DNA of 40,332 nucleotides from JAHJTW01 sp964545545 (GTDB lineage: Bacteria > Krumholzibacteriota > Krumholzibacteriia > LZORAL124-64-63), in contig CAZJGK010000023.1 in the NCBI GenBank assembly GCA_964545545.1, positions 1-40,332 of the forward strand. Direction: 5' to 3'. The first letter of the stretch is position 1. Each line of letters begins with the position of its first letter. Positions 7,342-16,540 of the stretch are shown in pieces. The position numbers and the translations under genes were made by a program. Under the pieces are notes generated by a model. The model was not told where the DNA came from. It saw only the letters and a program-made list of their open reading frames with translations, and ran no database searches.

Positions 7342-9288
7342 TCAGGCCTGGATATCGAGCTGGGTGAACGCTTCGTTCAGGCCGGCGATCTGGGCGCTGT
7401 CGCGTCCTTCCATGTAGTAACGCAGCACCGCATCGGTGCCCGAGGCCCGCAGCTCGAACCATTGACCCGTGAATTCGATGTACGTGCCGTCGCCCGCGCG
7501 GAATATCCGCTGGACATGGGGCAGGGTCACGCCCTGCGGCAAGACCTTCCGCAGTCTGGCTGATGCGTCCTGGGGGGACAATTTTTCCAGGGCCGCGAAC
7601 CAGGCCACCGTGGCCTCCTTGCGCCGGTTGCCCGCAGCCCGGGCCTGTTCCCTGGCCTTGCCCTGCAGCGACTCGTCGAACAACGTGACATCCCGTCGCT
7701 CGTAGAAGCGATAGCGGGTCTCGGATTCTTCCAGCAAATCCAGATAGTAGCCGGCGAAACTGCCGCCGCTTTGATGCAACCGCGCGGCCAGGCACAGGGC
7801 CATCACCCCGATCTGCATGCCGTCCTTCTCCTTGGGGGCCAGACTCTTCCGCGTACCGCCGCGGCTGGTGATGGGCTCGGCCGGGCCCATGGCCGCCCCG
7901 CCGCTTTCCTCGGCCATGATCAGCAGGCGGGGTTGGGGGCCGAAAACGGTCCCGACACCGGTGACATCGGTGGCGCGGCAGGGATCGGTGCCGGCGGCAA
8001 TCTGCCGCTCCAGATCGCGCACCAGGGCCGCGAAGTGCTTGAACCCCACCGGCACGCGGAAGGTTTTGAGCCCGCCCACCGTCTCGGCAACTTCCCCGAT
8101 GCTCAAACTCGTGGGATAGGTGGTGGCCACGATCCAGTCGAAGCGGTCCAACTCCCCCGCCTTGCGCAGGGATGAGATCTTCAGCGCCGTCAGCATGAAG
8201 TAGATTTGGTTTGGTTTGAAGAAGACCAGGCAGCGGTCGGCATCCAGGGGATCGACCTCCAGGCCGGCCTCGGTAGCTCGTGCAGCCAGCGCGGCCGGAG
8301 CGGTGGTCACCATGTTGAAGCGGTCGCCGTCGGGATCCCAGATGAAGAAGACCTGGCAACGATCCGCGGCCAGCAGCTCCTGGGCTCCGACATGCTTGTA
8401 GACTTGCCACTTGCCCGGATCCACCCCGTAGTTGACGCCGTTCAGCACCCCGATGCCGTGGTATTCGGTGTTTTCCTGCTCGTGGGTCAAGAACACCGGT
8501 TGACCGTCGCCCACGGGGATATCCAGGGCCGCGAAAATGCGCCGCGCCGCCGGCCCCATGGATCCGCCTTCGGTGCAAAAACCGGCGCGGAAACCTTCCG
8601 CAAAAGCCGGGACCAGTTCCTGCAGCAAAGGCGGGGGCACCACCAGTTTGAGGTAGTCGCCATAAGCGTCCAGGGGGTCGAAATCACGTCTGATGAGGGG
8701 GTCGTCCGCAGCGGCCAGGGCGATCCGTAGCCCATGTGCCGCAGCCCGTGAGACCAGTTCGCGCACCCGGTCCGCAATCAGCCCGGCCATCTCCAGCAAC
8801 TGGCCGCCACTGCTGTCCATGGGCTTCCAGCCGCCCTTGTAGCTCTGGCTGTGGCTGGCGGTGAAGTTCTCGCCTCCGTCCAGCTCCTCGTAAAAAACCC
8901 CGAAGGACGAGAGCCAGATCGGCGTGGTCCTTTCCGAGGCCGGACGCAGATGAACCCGGATGCCCCGGGCCGCATAGATCCGCGCCGCCAGGTCGATGAA
9001 CTCCTGGGTGTGGGGCCTTACCTCGCCCCCCACGTGAAGTGAGACCAGGCCGTATTCACCGGCGAGTTCAGCCCTGGCCGTCAGCATCAGGGCCACGGTC
9101 AGGGCGTTAAAAGGCACCTCGAGGTTGAACAGGTCATCCGGATCCAGCAGGTCACGGTAACCCGCCGTGCCCAGCTTGAACGCCGTGGCCCAGGTGTCCA
9201 GGCCGGCCTCTTTCACCAGATCCGCATCGATGGCGAATTCTTCGGATTTCCGCGCAAAGGGAGTAAAAAAAGGCCGTTGCCTGCTCAT
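7342..9288 (-). CDS. Alpha-D-phosphohexomutase (phosphoglucomutase/phosphomannomutase type)
   Basis: A 648-residue member of the phosphohexomutase superfamily, which moves phosphate between C1 and C6 of hexoses. The four family landmarks are present in order: an N-terminal GTAGYRD loop, the phosphoserine loop TASHSQSYKGGWKP with S145, the metal-binding loop DPDGDR (residues 318-323), and the sugar-binding loop EESGG (residues 460-464). It is some 70-100 residues longer than common phosphoglucomutases. Glucose versus mannose cannot be settled from sequence; alpha-glucan enzymes nearby favour glucose 1-/6-phosphate. Its ATG overlaps the lemA stop by four bases (ATGA), so translation is probably coupled to lemA. 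Last gene of the minus-strand trio. Confidence 0.9.
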   Translation of the reverse strand: MSRQRPFFTPFARKSEEFAIDADLVKEAGLDTWATAFKLGTAGYRDLLDPDDLFNLEVPFNALTVALMLTARAELAGEYGLVSLHVGGEVRPHTQEFIDLAARIYAARGIRVHLRPASERTTPIWLSSFGVFYEELDGGENFTASHSQSYKGGWKPMDSSGGQLLEMAGLIADRVRELVSRAAAHGLRIALAAADDPLIRRDFDPLDAYGDYLKLVVPPPLLQELVPAFAEGFRAGFCTEGGSMGPAARRIFAALDIPVGDGQPVFLTHEQENTEYHGIGVLNGVNYGVDPGKWQVYKHVGAQELLAADRCQVFFIWDPDGDRFNMVTTAPAALAARATEAGLEVDPLDADRCLVFFKPNQIYFMLTALKISSLRKAGELDRFDWIVATTYPTSLSIGEVAETVGGLKTFRVPVGFKHFAALVRDLERQIAAGTDPCRATDVTGVGTVFGPQPRLLIMAEESGGAAMGPAEPITSRGGTRKSLAPKEKDGMQIGVMALCLAARLHQSGGSFAGYYLDLLEESETRYRFYERRDVTLFDESLQGKAREQARAAGNRRKEATVAWFAALEKLSPQDASARLRKVLPQGVTLPHVQRIFRAGDGTYIEFTGQWFELRASGTDAVLRYYMEGRDSAQIAGLNEAFTQLDIQA

Positions 9289-9854
9289 GAACCCAACTCC
9301 GGATTGAAAGAGACATCCACGACTTTGCGGATCACGGCGCTTTCGACCTCGAAGAACTCCGCGGGCCTGAAGTTAAACAGGGAAGCGATGATATTCGAGG
9401 GAAAAACCTCGATGCGCGTATTCAGGTCCCGCACGTTGGCGTTGTAAAAGCGCCGGGCGGCCTGGATGCGATCCTCCGTGCCTGCCAGCTCCTTTTGCAG
9501 AGCCAGGAAATTCTCGTTGGCCTTCAGGTCGGGATAGCCTTCGGCCACCGCGAGCAGCTTTTGCACACTGCCCACGAGCTGCTTTTCATCTTCCGCCTGG
9601 TGGGCCGGCGTGCCGTGGGAATTGCGGGCCCGTTCGCGGGCTTCGACGACCGCCGCCAGGGTCTCCCGCTCATGGGCGGCATAGCCCTTGACCGCTTCCA
9701 CCAGGTTGGGGATCAGATCATACCGGCGCTTCAGCTCGGTGTCGATGTTCGACCACGACTCGCTGACCTGCTGGCGAATCCGCACCAGTTGATTGTAGTT
9801 CAACGCCCCCCAAACCAACACAATCAAAACGATAATCACGGCAATCTGGATCAT
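9285..9854 (-). CDS. lemA: LemA family protein
   Basis: A 189-residue LemA family protein: one N-terminal membrane helix (residues about 3-19) followed by a long alpha-helical domain. Diagnostic stretches are SWSNIDTELKRRYDLIPNLV near residues 34-53, the GYAAHERETL segment and the C-terminal FYNANVRDLNTRIEVFPSN. LemA proteins are anchored in the inner membrane with the helical bundle outside or in the periplasm; their biochemical role is not established. It overlaps both neighbours by four bases, the upstream unknown gene at 9851-9854 and the phosphohexomutase at 9285-9288, so the three products are probably made together. Confidence 0.93.
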   Translation of the reverse strand: MIQIAVIIVLIVLVWGALNYNQLVRIRQQVSESWSNIDTELKRRYDLIPNLVEAVKGYAAHERETLAAVVEARERARNSHGTPAHQAEDEKQLVGSVQKLLAVAEGYPDLKANENFLALQKELAGTEDRIQAARRFYNANVRDLNTRIEVFPSNIIASLFNFRPAEFFEVESAVIRKVVDVSFNPELGS

Positions 9855-10525
9855 GAACGCGGACCGCCTTTCATCTGCTCGATGACGTAGTCGGGAATCA
9901 ACGCCAACATTTCCCGGGCCATTTCGAGGGCTTCCTCGTGCCGGGTCGGGTTGTTGTAGCCGGACCTGTAAACCGCGATTTCGCCCATGCCGAATTCGAT
10001 GTTCAAGCTAGGGGCCTGCATGAGGTAGTCCATGGTCCGGCTGTGAATGATGTCGTAGGCCCATTTGCGGTCCGCAGACTTGACGTAAAACTTGCGGCTG
10101 AACTCAGCCGATTCGAAATCGATATCATCGGCGCCCAGAAATTCCCCGATGCGGTCAATGGCATGCTCCCGGCGGATCTGCAGGGGAATCGTGGGAAACC
10201 CGCAGGCGATGATCACCAGCCCTATCCGGTGGGTCGAACGATTCTTGCCCGAACCCGTGACATATTTGAAATCCAGGCAGAGGACATCGTGACCGTCGAG
10301 TTGGCCGCTGATGACGTTGCCGTTGCTGCGGGAATGGCCGCGGTCCAGGATCTTCAGGCCTGGATACCGGCTCCGCAGGGTCTTCAGGCCGGAACGATTG
10401 TATCGCCAACCGCGGCCGGTGGCCCAGGTCACCAGGGCCTCCCGGCGCTTTTGGTCCTGGCGCCAGGCAAAGACTCCAAACACGGCTATGGCGGCCAGAA
10501 TGGTAAAAATAATGCTCGGGGGCAT
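9851..10525 (-). CDS. Membrane-anchored protein of unknown function next to LemA
   Basis: A 224-residue protein with one N-terminal membrane helix (IIFTILAAIAVFGVFAW) followed at once by a basic stretch (RQDQKRRE), suggesting that the rest is cytoplasmic. The pattern FSRKFYVKSADRKWAYDIIH, then MDYLM and FGMGEIAVYRSG, resembles DUF3137-type proteins often found beside lemA, but I am unsure of the assignment. ATG 10525 (MPPSIIF) is chosen because AAAGGGAT precedes it; a further upstream in-frame start adds only nine residues. First gene of the trio with lemA and the phosphohexomutase, with an ATGA overlap into lemA. Confidence 0.8.
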   Translation of the reverse strand: MPPSIIFTILAAIAVFGVFAWRQDQKRREALVTWATGRGWRYNRSGLKTLRSRYPGLKILDRGHSRSNGNVISGQLDGHDVLCLDFKYVTGSGKNRSTHRIGLVIIACGFPTIPLQIRREHAIDRIGEFLGADDIDFESAEFSRKFYVKSADRKWAYDIIHSRTMDYLMQAPSLNIEFGMGEIAVYRSGYNNPTRHEEALEMAREMLALIPDYVIEQMKGGPRS

Positions 10526-10624
10526 ACAATCCCTTTCCCGTTGAGTACCCAACAGGGATTGTCTGCGCAGAGCCCCGGGACCTCAACAGGAATTCTACCC
10601 GGCGGGGAAGGAACTTATTGACCC

Positions 10625-10656
10625 AAAAAAGAGCCCGACACAAAGGCCGGGCTCTT
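10625..10656 (-). terminator. Rho-independent terminator of the exported OB-fold-like gene
   Basis: AAGAGCCCG (10629-10637) and CGGGCTCTT (10648-10656) form a perfect 9-base-pair stem with a 10-base loop; on the minus strand it is followed by a run of T (10630-10625). It lies 20 bases after the stop of the minus-strand gene ending at 10676 and insulates the lemA trio from it. Confidence 0.88.
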
Positions 10657-10675
10657 GGCAAGACAATCAGGATTA

Positions 10676-11374
10676 CTAGCGGAACAGCGACTTGACGTTG
10701 CCGAAGCTCGTTTCCTGGGCGTCCACGGTGCAATCCACCAGCGGATACCCATCAACAAGGGGATTCATCCGGAAGAGATCATAGGTATAATCCAAAATAC
10801 CGGTGGCGCTGTTATAGCATTGTCCCAACAGAACCGTGGTGTCATCGTATAAAGTTTTATCGTCGAAATTCAGGATATTGCCGTCCAGGGCCTGGCAGGT
10901 CCAGTAACCATGGCCCAGCACGTCGCTGGTCTCGATGACACTCATGCCGTCGGCAATGGTGATCGCGCAGCTCTCCCAGGGCTCGGGGTCGGCTATCATG
11001 GCGGCGGCCGTCATCACCGTGGGCGCGGGTACGGGGCCGGAACCGACCACCGTGACCGCACCGCCGGAGGCGTCCATTTCACTCAGGCCGAAATACTCGC
11101 TGTAAACGCCGGTGACATCGACGATGTCGCCGGGCACGTTGGCGGTCGAACCCATGTAAACCCAGATACCGTTGTAAGCGCCGAAAGGAGCCTCGGCAAC
11201 CCAGATGCCGTTGTAGCTAACGGCGGTCACGGTCACACCTGAGATGGTCAGGGTTTCACCCTGGGTGTAGACCCCATTCTGAATGTCGAAAATATTGGGG
11301 CCGGTGGCGGCCAGAACGGACTGGACACCCATAGTCACCAGCAAAAGGGCAAAGACGATAGCGAGACGCTTCAT
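10676..11374 (-). CDS. Exported OB-fold-like protein of unknown function
   Basis: A 232-residue protein with a clear signal peptide (MKRLAIVFALLLVTMGVQSVLA, cleavage near residue 22) and a start fixed by GGAGGT five bases before the ATG. The mature N-terminal half (DIQNGVYTQGETLTISGVTV ... PGDIVDVTGVYSEYFGLSEM) has the strand pattern of the extracellular OB-fold modules found in YhcR-like and other secreted proteins: a binding surface exposed by GIWV repeats, then a GDIVDVTG strand. No catalytic motif and no C-terminal sorting domain are seen. It has its own terminator and no partner gene on its side of the scaffold gap. It could bind nucleic acid or glycan; that is a guess from fold only. 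Confidence 0.78.
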   Translation of the reverse strand: MKRLAIVFALLLVTMGVQSVLAATGPNIFDIQNGVYTQGETLTISGVTVTAVSYNGIWVAEAPFGAYNGIWVYMGSTANVPGDIVDVTGVYSEYFGLSEMDASGGAVTVVGSGPVPAPTVMTAAAMIADPEPWESCAITIADGMSVIETSDVLGHGYWTCQALDGNILNFDDKTLYDDTTVLLGQCYNSATGILDYTYDLFRMNPLVDGYPLVDCTVDAQETSFGNVKSLFR

Positions 11375-11736
11375 GATGAACCTCCAAGGAAGTATGAGCA
11401 ACAATTGGTGAATATCCTAACCAAGGTGAGCGAGCCCGGAGATAGGATTTCGACAACTTATACCCCGATGATACACAATAATCAAGTAGNNNNNNNNNNN
11501 NNNNNNNNNNNNNNNNNNNNNNNNNNNNNNNNNNNNNNNNNNNNNNNNNNNNNNNNNNNNNNNNNNNNNNNNNNNNNNNNNNNNNNNNNGGGTTAATTGG
11601 TCCCTGTCACGACCATAAAATTACCATTGACTATCGAATCCAGAAACCTAACATATTGCGACCATGATAGATCCACTACGGCACCAGGGCCAACAGGATT
11701 TGCTCAGCCCGACACCGTCCTCAGGAAGGCAAGCCC
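11375..11736. other. Gene-free stretch containing the scaffold gap
   Basis: About 115 bases upstream of the OB-fold-like gene, then 100 N, then about 147 bases before the GT87-like gene. The right part is AT-richer and contains TTGACT at 11627 and CATATT at 11652, too far apart (19 bases) to call a promoter with confidence. Nothing coding is seen. Confidence 0.7.
11490..11589. other. Scaffold gap of 100 N
   Basis: Exactly 100 unresolved bases, the usual default length used by scaffolding software for an unknown distance. The true distance and content between the two flanks are not known. Confidence 0.98.
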
Positions 11737-13011
11737 ATGTCCACTACCAAATCAAGGTCGGGCGTGTTCCTTATCTTCCTGTTGCTTTACCTGCCCTTTG
11801 TCATCCAAAACGGTTTTCAGGCAACGCATAGGACCCAGGTTGATTTTCCCTCGTTCTGGTACGCTGCCCACACAGTATACGATGAGCATCGCTCTCCATA
11901 TGCAGAGGGCGCGTTGCAATCCACCGAGAGACAGCTAAATCAGAAGATATTTCCCTTCCTGTATCCCCCGCCCAGCCTGCTGATGTTTTGGCCCTTGTCC
12001 TGGTTCCCCTATGGTGAGGCGCTGACCCTGCAACTGTCGGTCAACCACCTCTGTTTTCTACTTGTTCTGTATCTATTGTGGGGCAAGATCCTTGCCGGAT
12101 ACCTTGTCCCCCCGGATGACAAGAACCTGTCTGATTCCTTTGCCCCGCTGGTATTGCCGTTGTGGGTCGTGTATTCCCTCCAATTTCATCCGGTCGCATT
12201 GACCATCGACCACGGACAAATCAACTTGATAGCGCTGGCCTTCATCTGCCTTTTCTGGCTTGGTCTTCAAAATAATTGGCGCCCCGCCTTCATTGCCCTG
12301 CCTCTGGCGGGGGCAATCCTGCTGAAAACCTATCCTGCACTTTTTATTCCCCTGTTGCTCATCCGCCGCCGCTTTGCGATAGCATCCTGGACCTCAGGTA
12401 TCCTCGCCGGTGCCGTGGGGTTGAGCTTTGCCCTGTTGCCTCTGCAAACCTGGCGTGACTGGTTCACCCTGGTTCTGCCCACCGGAGGTTATACCAACAC
12501 CCCCTACAAACTTTTTTCCCCGGCCATGCCCTGGAACCAGGGCATCAACGGATTCTGCAGTCGGTTGTTTCTCCACCCTGGCTACGCCGTCTTCGTCGCT
12601 CCCAATTTCGCCCGCATCCTGGCATATGCCACGGCTTTGGTGGTGGTCGCCGCCCTGGTTTGGGTGATCTGGAAACCGACCCGAACCCCTGCAGGAACAT
12701 TCCTCCCCGAGGAATTCGGGCTCACCCTGCTTTCAATTTTTCTGATCGCGCCGCTTTCCTGGGAGCACCATCTGGTCTTCATCCTGCCGGCGTGTCTGCT
12801 CGTAATCGGACACCTCGCATCCGGACGCGGCCCCGCACTTCCAGCCGTTCTTGCCATCGCATCGGTGATGATCATCGGCTGGCCCTTGAAGTTCCTGTTC
12901 AATATCGAGAACCAGGGAATTCTGAATCTCCTGGTTTCGTTGAAGTTCTTCGCCGTCGTGGGTCTCTGGATCTACTTCCTGAGGGACCTGCGCCGTGTGC
13001 ATGCCCGATGA
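11737..13011 (+). CDS. GT87-like polytopic membrane glycosyltransferase (DUF2029)
   Basis: A 424-residue integral membrane protein with about ten hydrophobic helices. The first periplasmic loop has DFPSFWYAAHTVYDEHRSPY followed by FPFLYPPP, and a later loop has DHGQINLIALA; an acidic residue in loop one and YPP and GQxN motifs are the signature of the DUF2029/GT87 family, whose characterised members are polyprenyl-phosphate-sugar-dependent mannosyltransferases. AGGAAGG lies eight bases before the ATG. The amylase-like gene follows after about 150 bases on the same strand. Sugar donor and acceptor cannot be told from sequence. Confidence 0.82.
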   Translation: MSTTKSRSGVFLIFLLLYLPFVIQNGFQATHRTQVDFPSFWYAAHTVYDEHRSPYAEGALQSTERQLNQKIFPFLYPPPSLLMFWPLSWFPYGEALTLQLSVNHLCFLLVLYLLWGKILAGYLVPPDDKNLSDSFAPLVLPLWVVYSLQFHPVALTIDHGQINLIALAFICLFWLGLQNNWRPAFIALPLAGAILLKTYPALFIPLLLIRRRFAIASWTSGILAGAVGLSFALLPLQTWRDWFTLVLPTGGYTNTPYKLFSPAMPWNQGINGFCSRLFLHPGYAVFVAPNFARILAYATALVVVAALVWVIWKPTRTPAGTFLPEEFGLTLLSIFLIAPLSWEHHLVFILPACLLVIGHLASGRGPALPAVLAIASVMIIGWPLKFLFNIENQGILNLLVSLKFFAVVGLWIYFLRDLRRVHAR

Positions 13012-13158
13012 GCAGTCGTTCGCAGCCTTTCTCGGCGGAATCGGCCCAGGTGTTGACCAAACGCCCTCGCCTCCCAGTGTGAACTTGCCATCCTGCGAAT
13101 CCCAACGATAATGGATGCGTAACGAAGAAGGATGCAAGTCGGAAGGATATCTCTCCAC

Positions 13159-16100
13159 ATGGCCAAGGAAAACCTGATACCGGAGCAGTATTTCGTGTTC
13201 GCCTTTCCCCTGGCCGCCAAGGCCTGGGACCAGTATCGGATTGATGCCCTGCTGCCGGCGGAGGTTACCGCCGGCAACGACCTGGCCTACGAGATCCGCA
13301 AACTGGCCGCTGCGGTGAACGGCCACCCGGAGCGCCTCTCCCGCGGGGCGACCCCGACCCATGCCGAGACCCTCCTGGCCCTGCGCACCCTCAACCAGGC
13401 CTTGCGCTGGGTTGCCCTGCGCTACTTCCTGGACGAGAACCCCGGGGGCCTGGCACGGAGTCGGCAATGGGCCGCCGAGAAACTGGGGTCCGAAAATGTG
13501 GAAAACCTTTTCCGCACCTTCGTGGCCCTGTTTCCGCCGTTGGACATCCAGCGCGGAACCCTGGTTGTCGAAAATTTCCTGACCACCGCCCATGGCCCCC
13601 TGAACGGACACGACCTTTCCGCCCTGGAAATGTTCCTGCTGTTTTTGAACGTCACCAACCCGGCCGCACAGGAAGCCGAACATCTTTTCGACGATGGCGA
13701 CCTGCGTCGCAGGGCCTCGTTCCTGCCGTTCGTGACCGGGCTCGAGGATTACCTGACGCAGTTCGAACCCGCAGGTAGCCAGGGCACCTCCCTGCCCCAT
13801 CTGCTGCGCGAGCCTTTGCTCGCCAGCCCGAACTCCCTGGCCGGGCAGCTGGCCTGGATCCGCGAACACTGGGCGCATTTGCTGCCCCCGGAACTCCTGG
13901 CCCGCCTGCAGTTCGCCCTGGATATCCTGAAGGAGATCGATGTTGTGCGCGGCGGCGAGCCCGGCCCACCCCCGGTCCTGGAATTTTCAGATCGGAGCGC
14001 CTATGAGGAGCCCGAAGCATTCAGCCGCGACGCCGACTGGATGGCCAACGTGGTCCTGATGGCCAAGAGCGTTTACGTGTGGCTGGACCAGCTGTCGCGA
14101 ACATACCAACGGCCCCTGCATACCCTGGCCGACATCCCCGATCAGGAACTGGACAAGCTGGCCCGCTGGGGAGTCAACGGACTGTGGCTCATCGGGTTAT
14201 GGGAACGATCAACCGCCTCGCGCACCATCAAGCAGTGGCTGGGCAACCCCGAGGCAGCGGCCAGCGCCTACTCCCTTTACGACTACCGGATAGCGGACGA
14301 CCTGGGGGGCGAAGAGGCCTGGCGGAACCTGAGCGAACGGGCGGGCCGACGCGGCATCCGTCTGGCCAGCGACATGGTGCCCAACCACATGGGCATCGAC
14401 AGCCGTTGGGTGGTTGAACATCCCGAATACTTCCTGCAACTGGATCACCCCCCCTACCCGGCCTACCAATTCGGTTGCGGCAACCTGTGCCCGACCCCCG
14501 GGGTCGGCGTGCGAATCGAGGACGGCTACTGGGAAAAGCGCGACGCGGCGGTTGTCTTCCAACGCGTTGACGAACACAGCGGCCGGACCCGTTATATCTA
14601 CCACGGCAACGACGGCACCAGCATGCCCTGGAACGACACCGCCCAGCTGAACTTCCTGTTGCCCGAAGTCCGCGAAGCGGTCATCCGTGTGATCCTCGAT
14701 GTGGCCCGCCGCTTCCCCATCATCCGCTTCGACGCAGCCATGACCCTGGCCAAGAAGCACTACCAGCGGTTGTGGTTCCCCGCTCCCGGCGATGCCGGAG
14801 CCATCCCCTCCCGCGCCGAGCACGGCATGACCCGCGCGGAGTTCGACCGCGTCTTCCCCATGGAGTTCTGGCGGGAAGTGGTTGACCGCGTGGCGGTCGA
14901 GGCGCCCGACACGCTGTTGCTGGCCGAGGCGTTCTGGCTCATGGAAGGCTACTTCGTGCGCACCCTGGGCATGCACCGGGTCTACAACTCGGCCTTCATG
15001 AACATGCTCAAGATGGAGGACAACCAGAAGTACCGACAGACGCTCAAGAACGTGCTGGAGTTCAGCCCGGGCATCCTGCAGCGCTTCGTGAACTTCATGA
15101 ACAACCCCGACGAGCGCACCGCCGTCGAACAGTTCGGGCGCGGCGACAAGTACTTTGGTTGCATGGTGTTGCTGGTGACCCTGCCGGGGTTGCCCATGCT
15201 CGGCCACGGCCAGATCGAAGGATTCACGGAGAAATACGGCATGGAATACCGCAAGGCCTACTGGGACGAGCAGGTCGACCAGGACATGGTGGCCCGCCAC
15301 GAGCGCGAGGTCTTTCCCCTGATGCGCCTGCGCCACCTGTTCAGCGGCGCCGAGAACTTCGCCCTGTTCGACTTCGTCCATGACAACGGCTGGGTGGACG
15401 AAAACGTATTCGCCTATGTCAACGGCAAGGACGCTCAACGCGTGCTGGTCATCTACAACAACGCCTATGACTCGACCTCAGGTCGTGTCCGGCTTTCGTC
15501 CGCCATCAACCGCGGTACGGCGGACCATGCGGACCTGCACCAGGTGACCTTGGACCAGACCCTGGGCATCTCCGCCGACCAGGGCGCCTGGTACTCCCTG
15601 CGTGACCACGCCGATGGAATGCAATACCTGCGCCATGGCCGTGAGCTTTGTGAACATGGCCTGCATACCACCCTGCACGGTTACCAGTACCGGGCGTTCA
15701 TTGACATCGCCCGCCTCGAGGGCGGCGATGCCGAGTGGGCGGAACTGGCTGCGGCCCTGCAGGGCGGCGGGGCACCGGATTTGCGCCGGGCTCGCCTGCG
15801 GCGCATCCTGGAACCGCAACTGGCCCCCCTCCGGATGTTGATGCGGCCGGAGATCCTGGGGTGGCTGGAATACGGCGGCGAGCCCGGAGAGGCAGAATCT
15901 GCTGATTCTTGCTTGACGGACCTACCTGATTATCTGAGTGACTTGGCCGCTCGTCTGTGCGCCGTGCATCAGATGAAAATTCCCGCCTCCCTCGGCAAGG
16001 GCACGAGGAAGGAGTTGGCGGCCTTGCGCGCGGCCATGCCCGGCAGCAGGGCCCTGCAGGTGGTTTATCTGGCCAACCTGCTGCGCGAGGTCAAGAGGAC

Positions 16101-16503
16101 ACAGCCCCCGGAAGCCCAGGACCTCATCGCCGAAGACATGGCAGCGGTGCTCCTGGAATGGCTGGGCCACGAACATGCCGCCTGGTCGGCGGCCGCTGCC
16201 GTGCGACTCCTCGCGGCATTTCCGCTGGCTCCGGCCGCCATGGCCCTGGGCCAAACCCATTGGATGGTTGAGGTCGTCCAGGCCCCCGAAGCCGTGGACT
16301 TCCTGGGCATCAACGAACACCAGGGCACAACTTTTTTCAACGCCGAGCGTCTTGAGGATTGGCTCTTGATCGTGGGAGTGGCCGCCTTGACCGCCGACAA
16401 GGAAACGGATCTGGTCGCCCTGCTGGATGCGCGCTCACTGTTATACCAGACCGCACAAACAGCGGGATACCAGGTGAAGGAATTCACGGCCCTGATCGCT
16501 TAA
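13159..16503 (+). CDS. Large cytoplasmic GH13 alpha-amylase family enzyme
   Basis: A 1114-residue protein (1123 if the ATG at 13132 is used; GGAAGGA 11 bases before 13159 favours the shorter form). No signal peptide, so cytoplasmic. About 300 mostly helical N-terminal residues of unknown role precede a GH13 barrel announced by VYVWLDQLS and GVNGLWLIGLWERS. Conserved regions: I, DMVPNHMG near residue 405; II, IIRFDAAMTLAKKH with nucleophile D525; III, LLLAEAFW with acid/base E590; IV, FMNNPDE with D651. In region IV the usual His before the Asp is Pro. About 400 C-terminal residues follow, partly helical. It should act on intracellular alpha-glucans; hydrolysis versus transglycosylation cannot be decided. 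The next gene follows after 37 bases. Confidence 0.88.
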   Translation: MAKENLIPEQYFVFAFPLAAKAWDQYRIDALLPAEVTAGNDLAYEIRKLAAAVNGHPERLSRGATPTHAETLLALRTLNQALRWVALRYFLDENPGGLARSRQWAAEKLGSENVENLFRTFVALFPPLDIQRGTLVVENFLTTAHGPLNGHDLSALEMFLLFLNVTNPAAQEAEHLFDDGDLRRRASFLPFVTGLEDYLTQFEPAGSQGTSLPHLLREPLLASPNSLAGQLAWIREHWAHLLPPELLARLQFALDILKEIDVVRGGEPGPPPVLEFSDRSAYEEPEAFSRDADWMANVVLMAKSVYVWLDQLSRTYQRPLHTLADIPDQELDKLARWGVNGLWLIGLWERSTASRTIKQWLGNPEAAASAYSLYDYRIADDLGGEEAWRNLSERAGRRGIRLASDMVPNHMGIDSRWVVEHPEYFLQLDHPPYPAYQFGCGNLCPTPGVGVRIEDGYWEKRDAAVVFQRVDEHSGRTRYIYHGNDGTSMPWNDTAQLNFLLPEVREAVIRVILDVARRFPIIRFDAAMTLAKKHYQRLWFPAPGDAGAIPSRAEHGMTRAEFDRVFPMEFWREVVDRVAVEAPDTLLLAEAFWLMEGYFVRTLGMHRVYNSAFMNMLKMEDNQKYRQTLKNVLEFSPGILQRFVNFMNNPDERTAVEQFGRGDKYFGCMVLLVTLPGLPMLGHGQIEGFTEKYGMEYRKAYWDEQVDQDMVARHEREVFPLMRLRHLFSGAENFALFDFVHDNGWVDENVFAYVNGKDAQRVLVIYNNAYDSTSGRVRLSSAINRGTADHADLHQVTLDQTLGISADQGAWYSLRDHADGMQYLRHGRELCEHGLHTTLHGYQYRAFIDIARLEGGDAEWAELAAALQGGGAPDLRRARLRRILEPQLAPLRMLMRPEILGWLEYGGEPGEAESADSCLTDLPDYLSDLAARLCAVHQMKIPASLGKGTRKELAALRAAMPGSRALQVVYLANLLREVKRTQPPEAQDLIAEDMAAVLLEWLGHEHAAWSAAAAVRLLAAFPLAPAAMALGQTHWMVEVVQAPEAVDFLGINEHQGTTFFNAERLEDWLLIVGVAALTADKETDLVALLDARSLLYQTAQTAGYQVKEFTALIA

Positions 16504-16540
16504 CCCGGATTACTCGATAAGGTCCGCAACAAAGAGGGGC

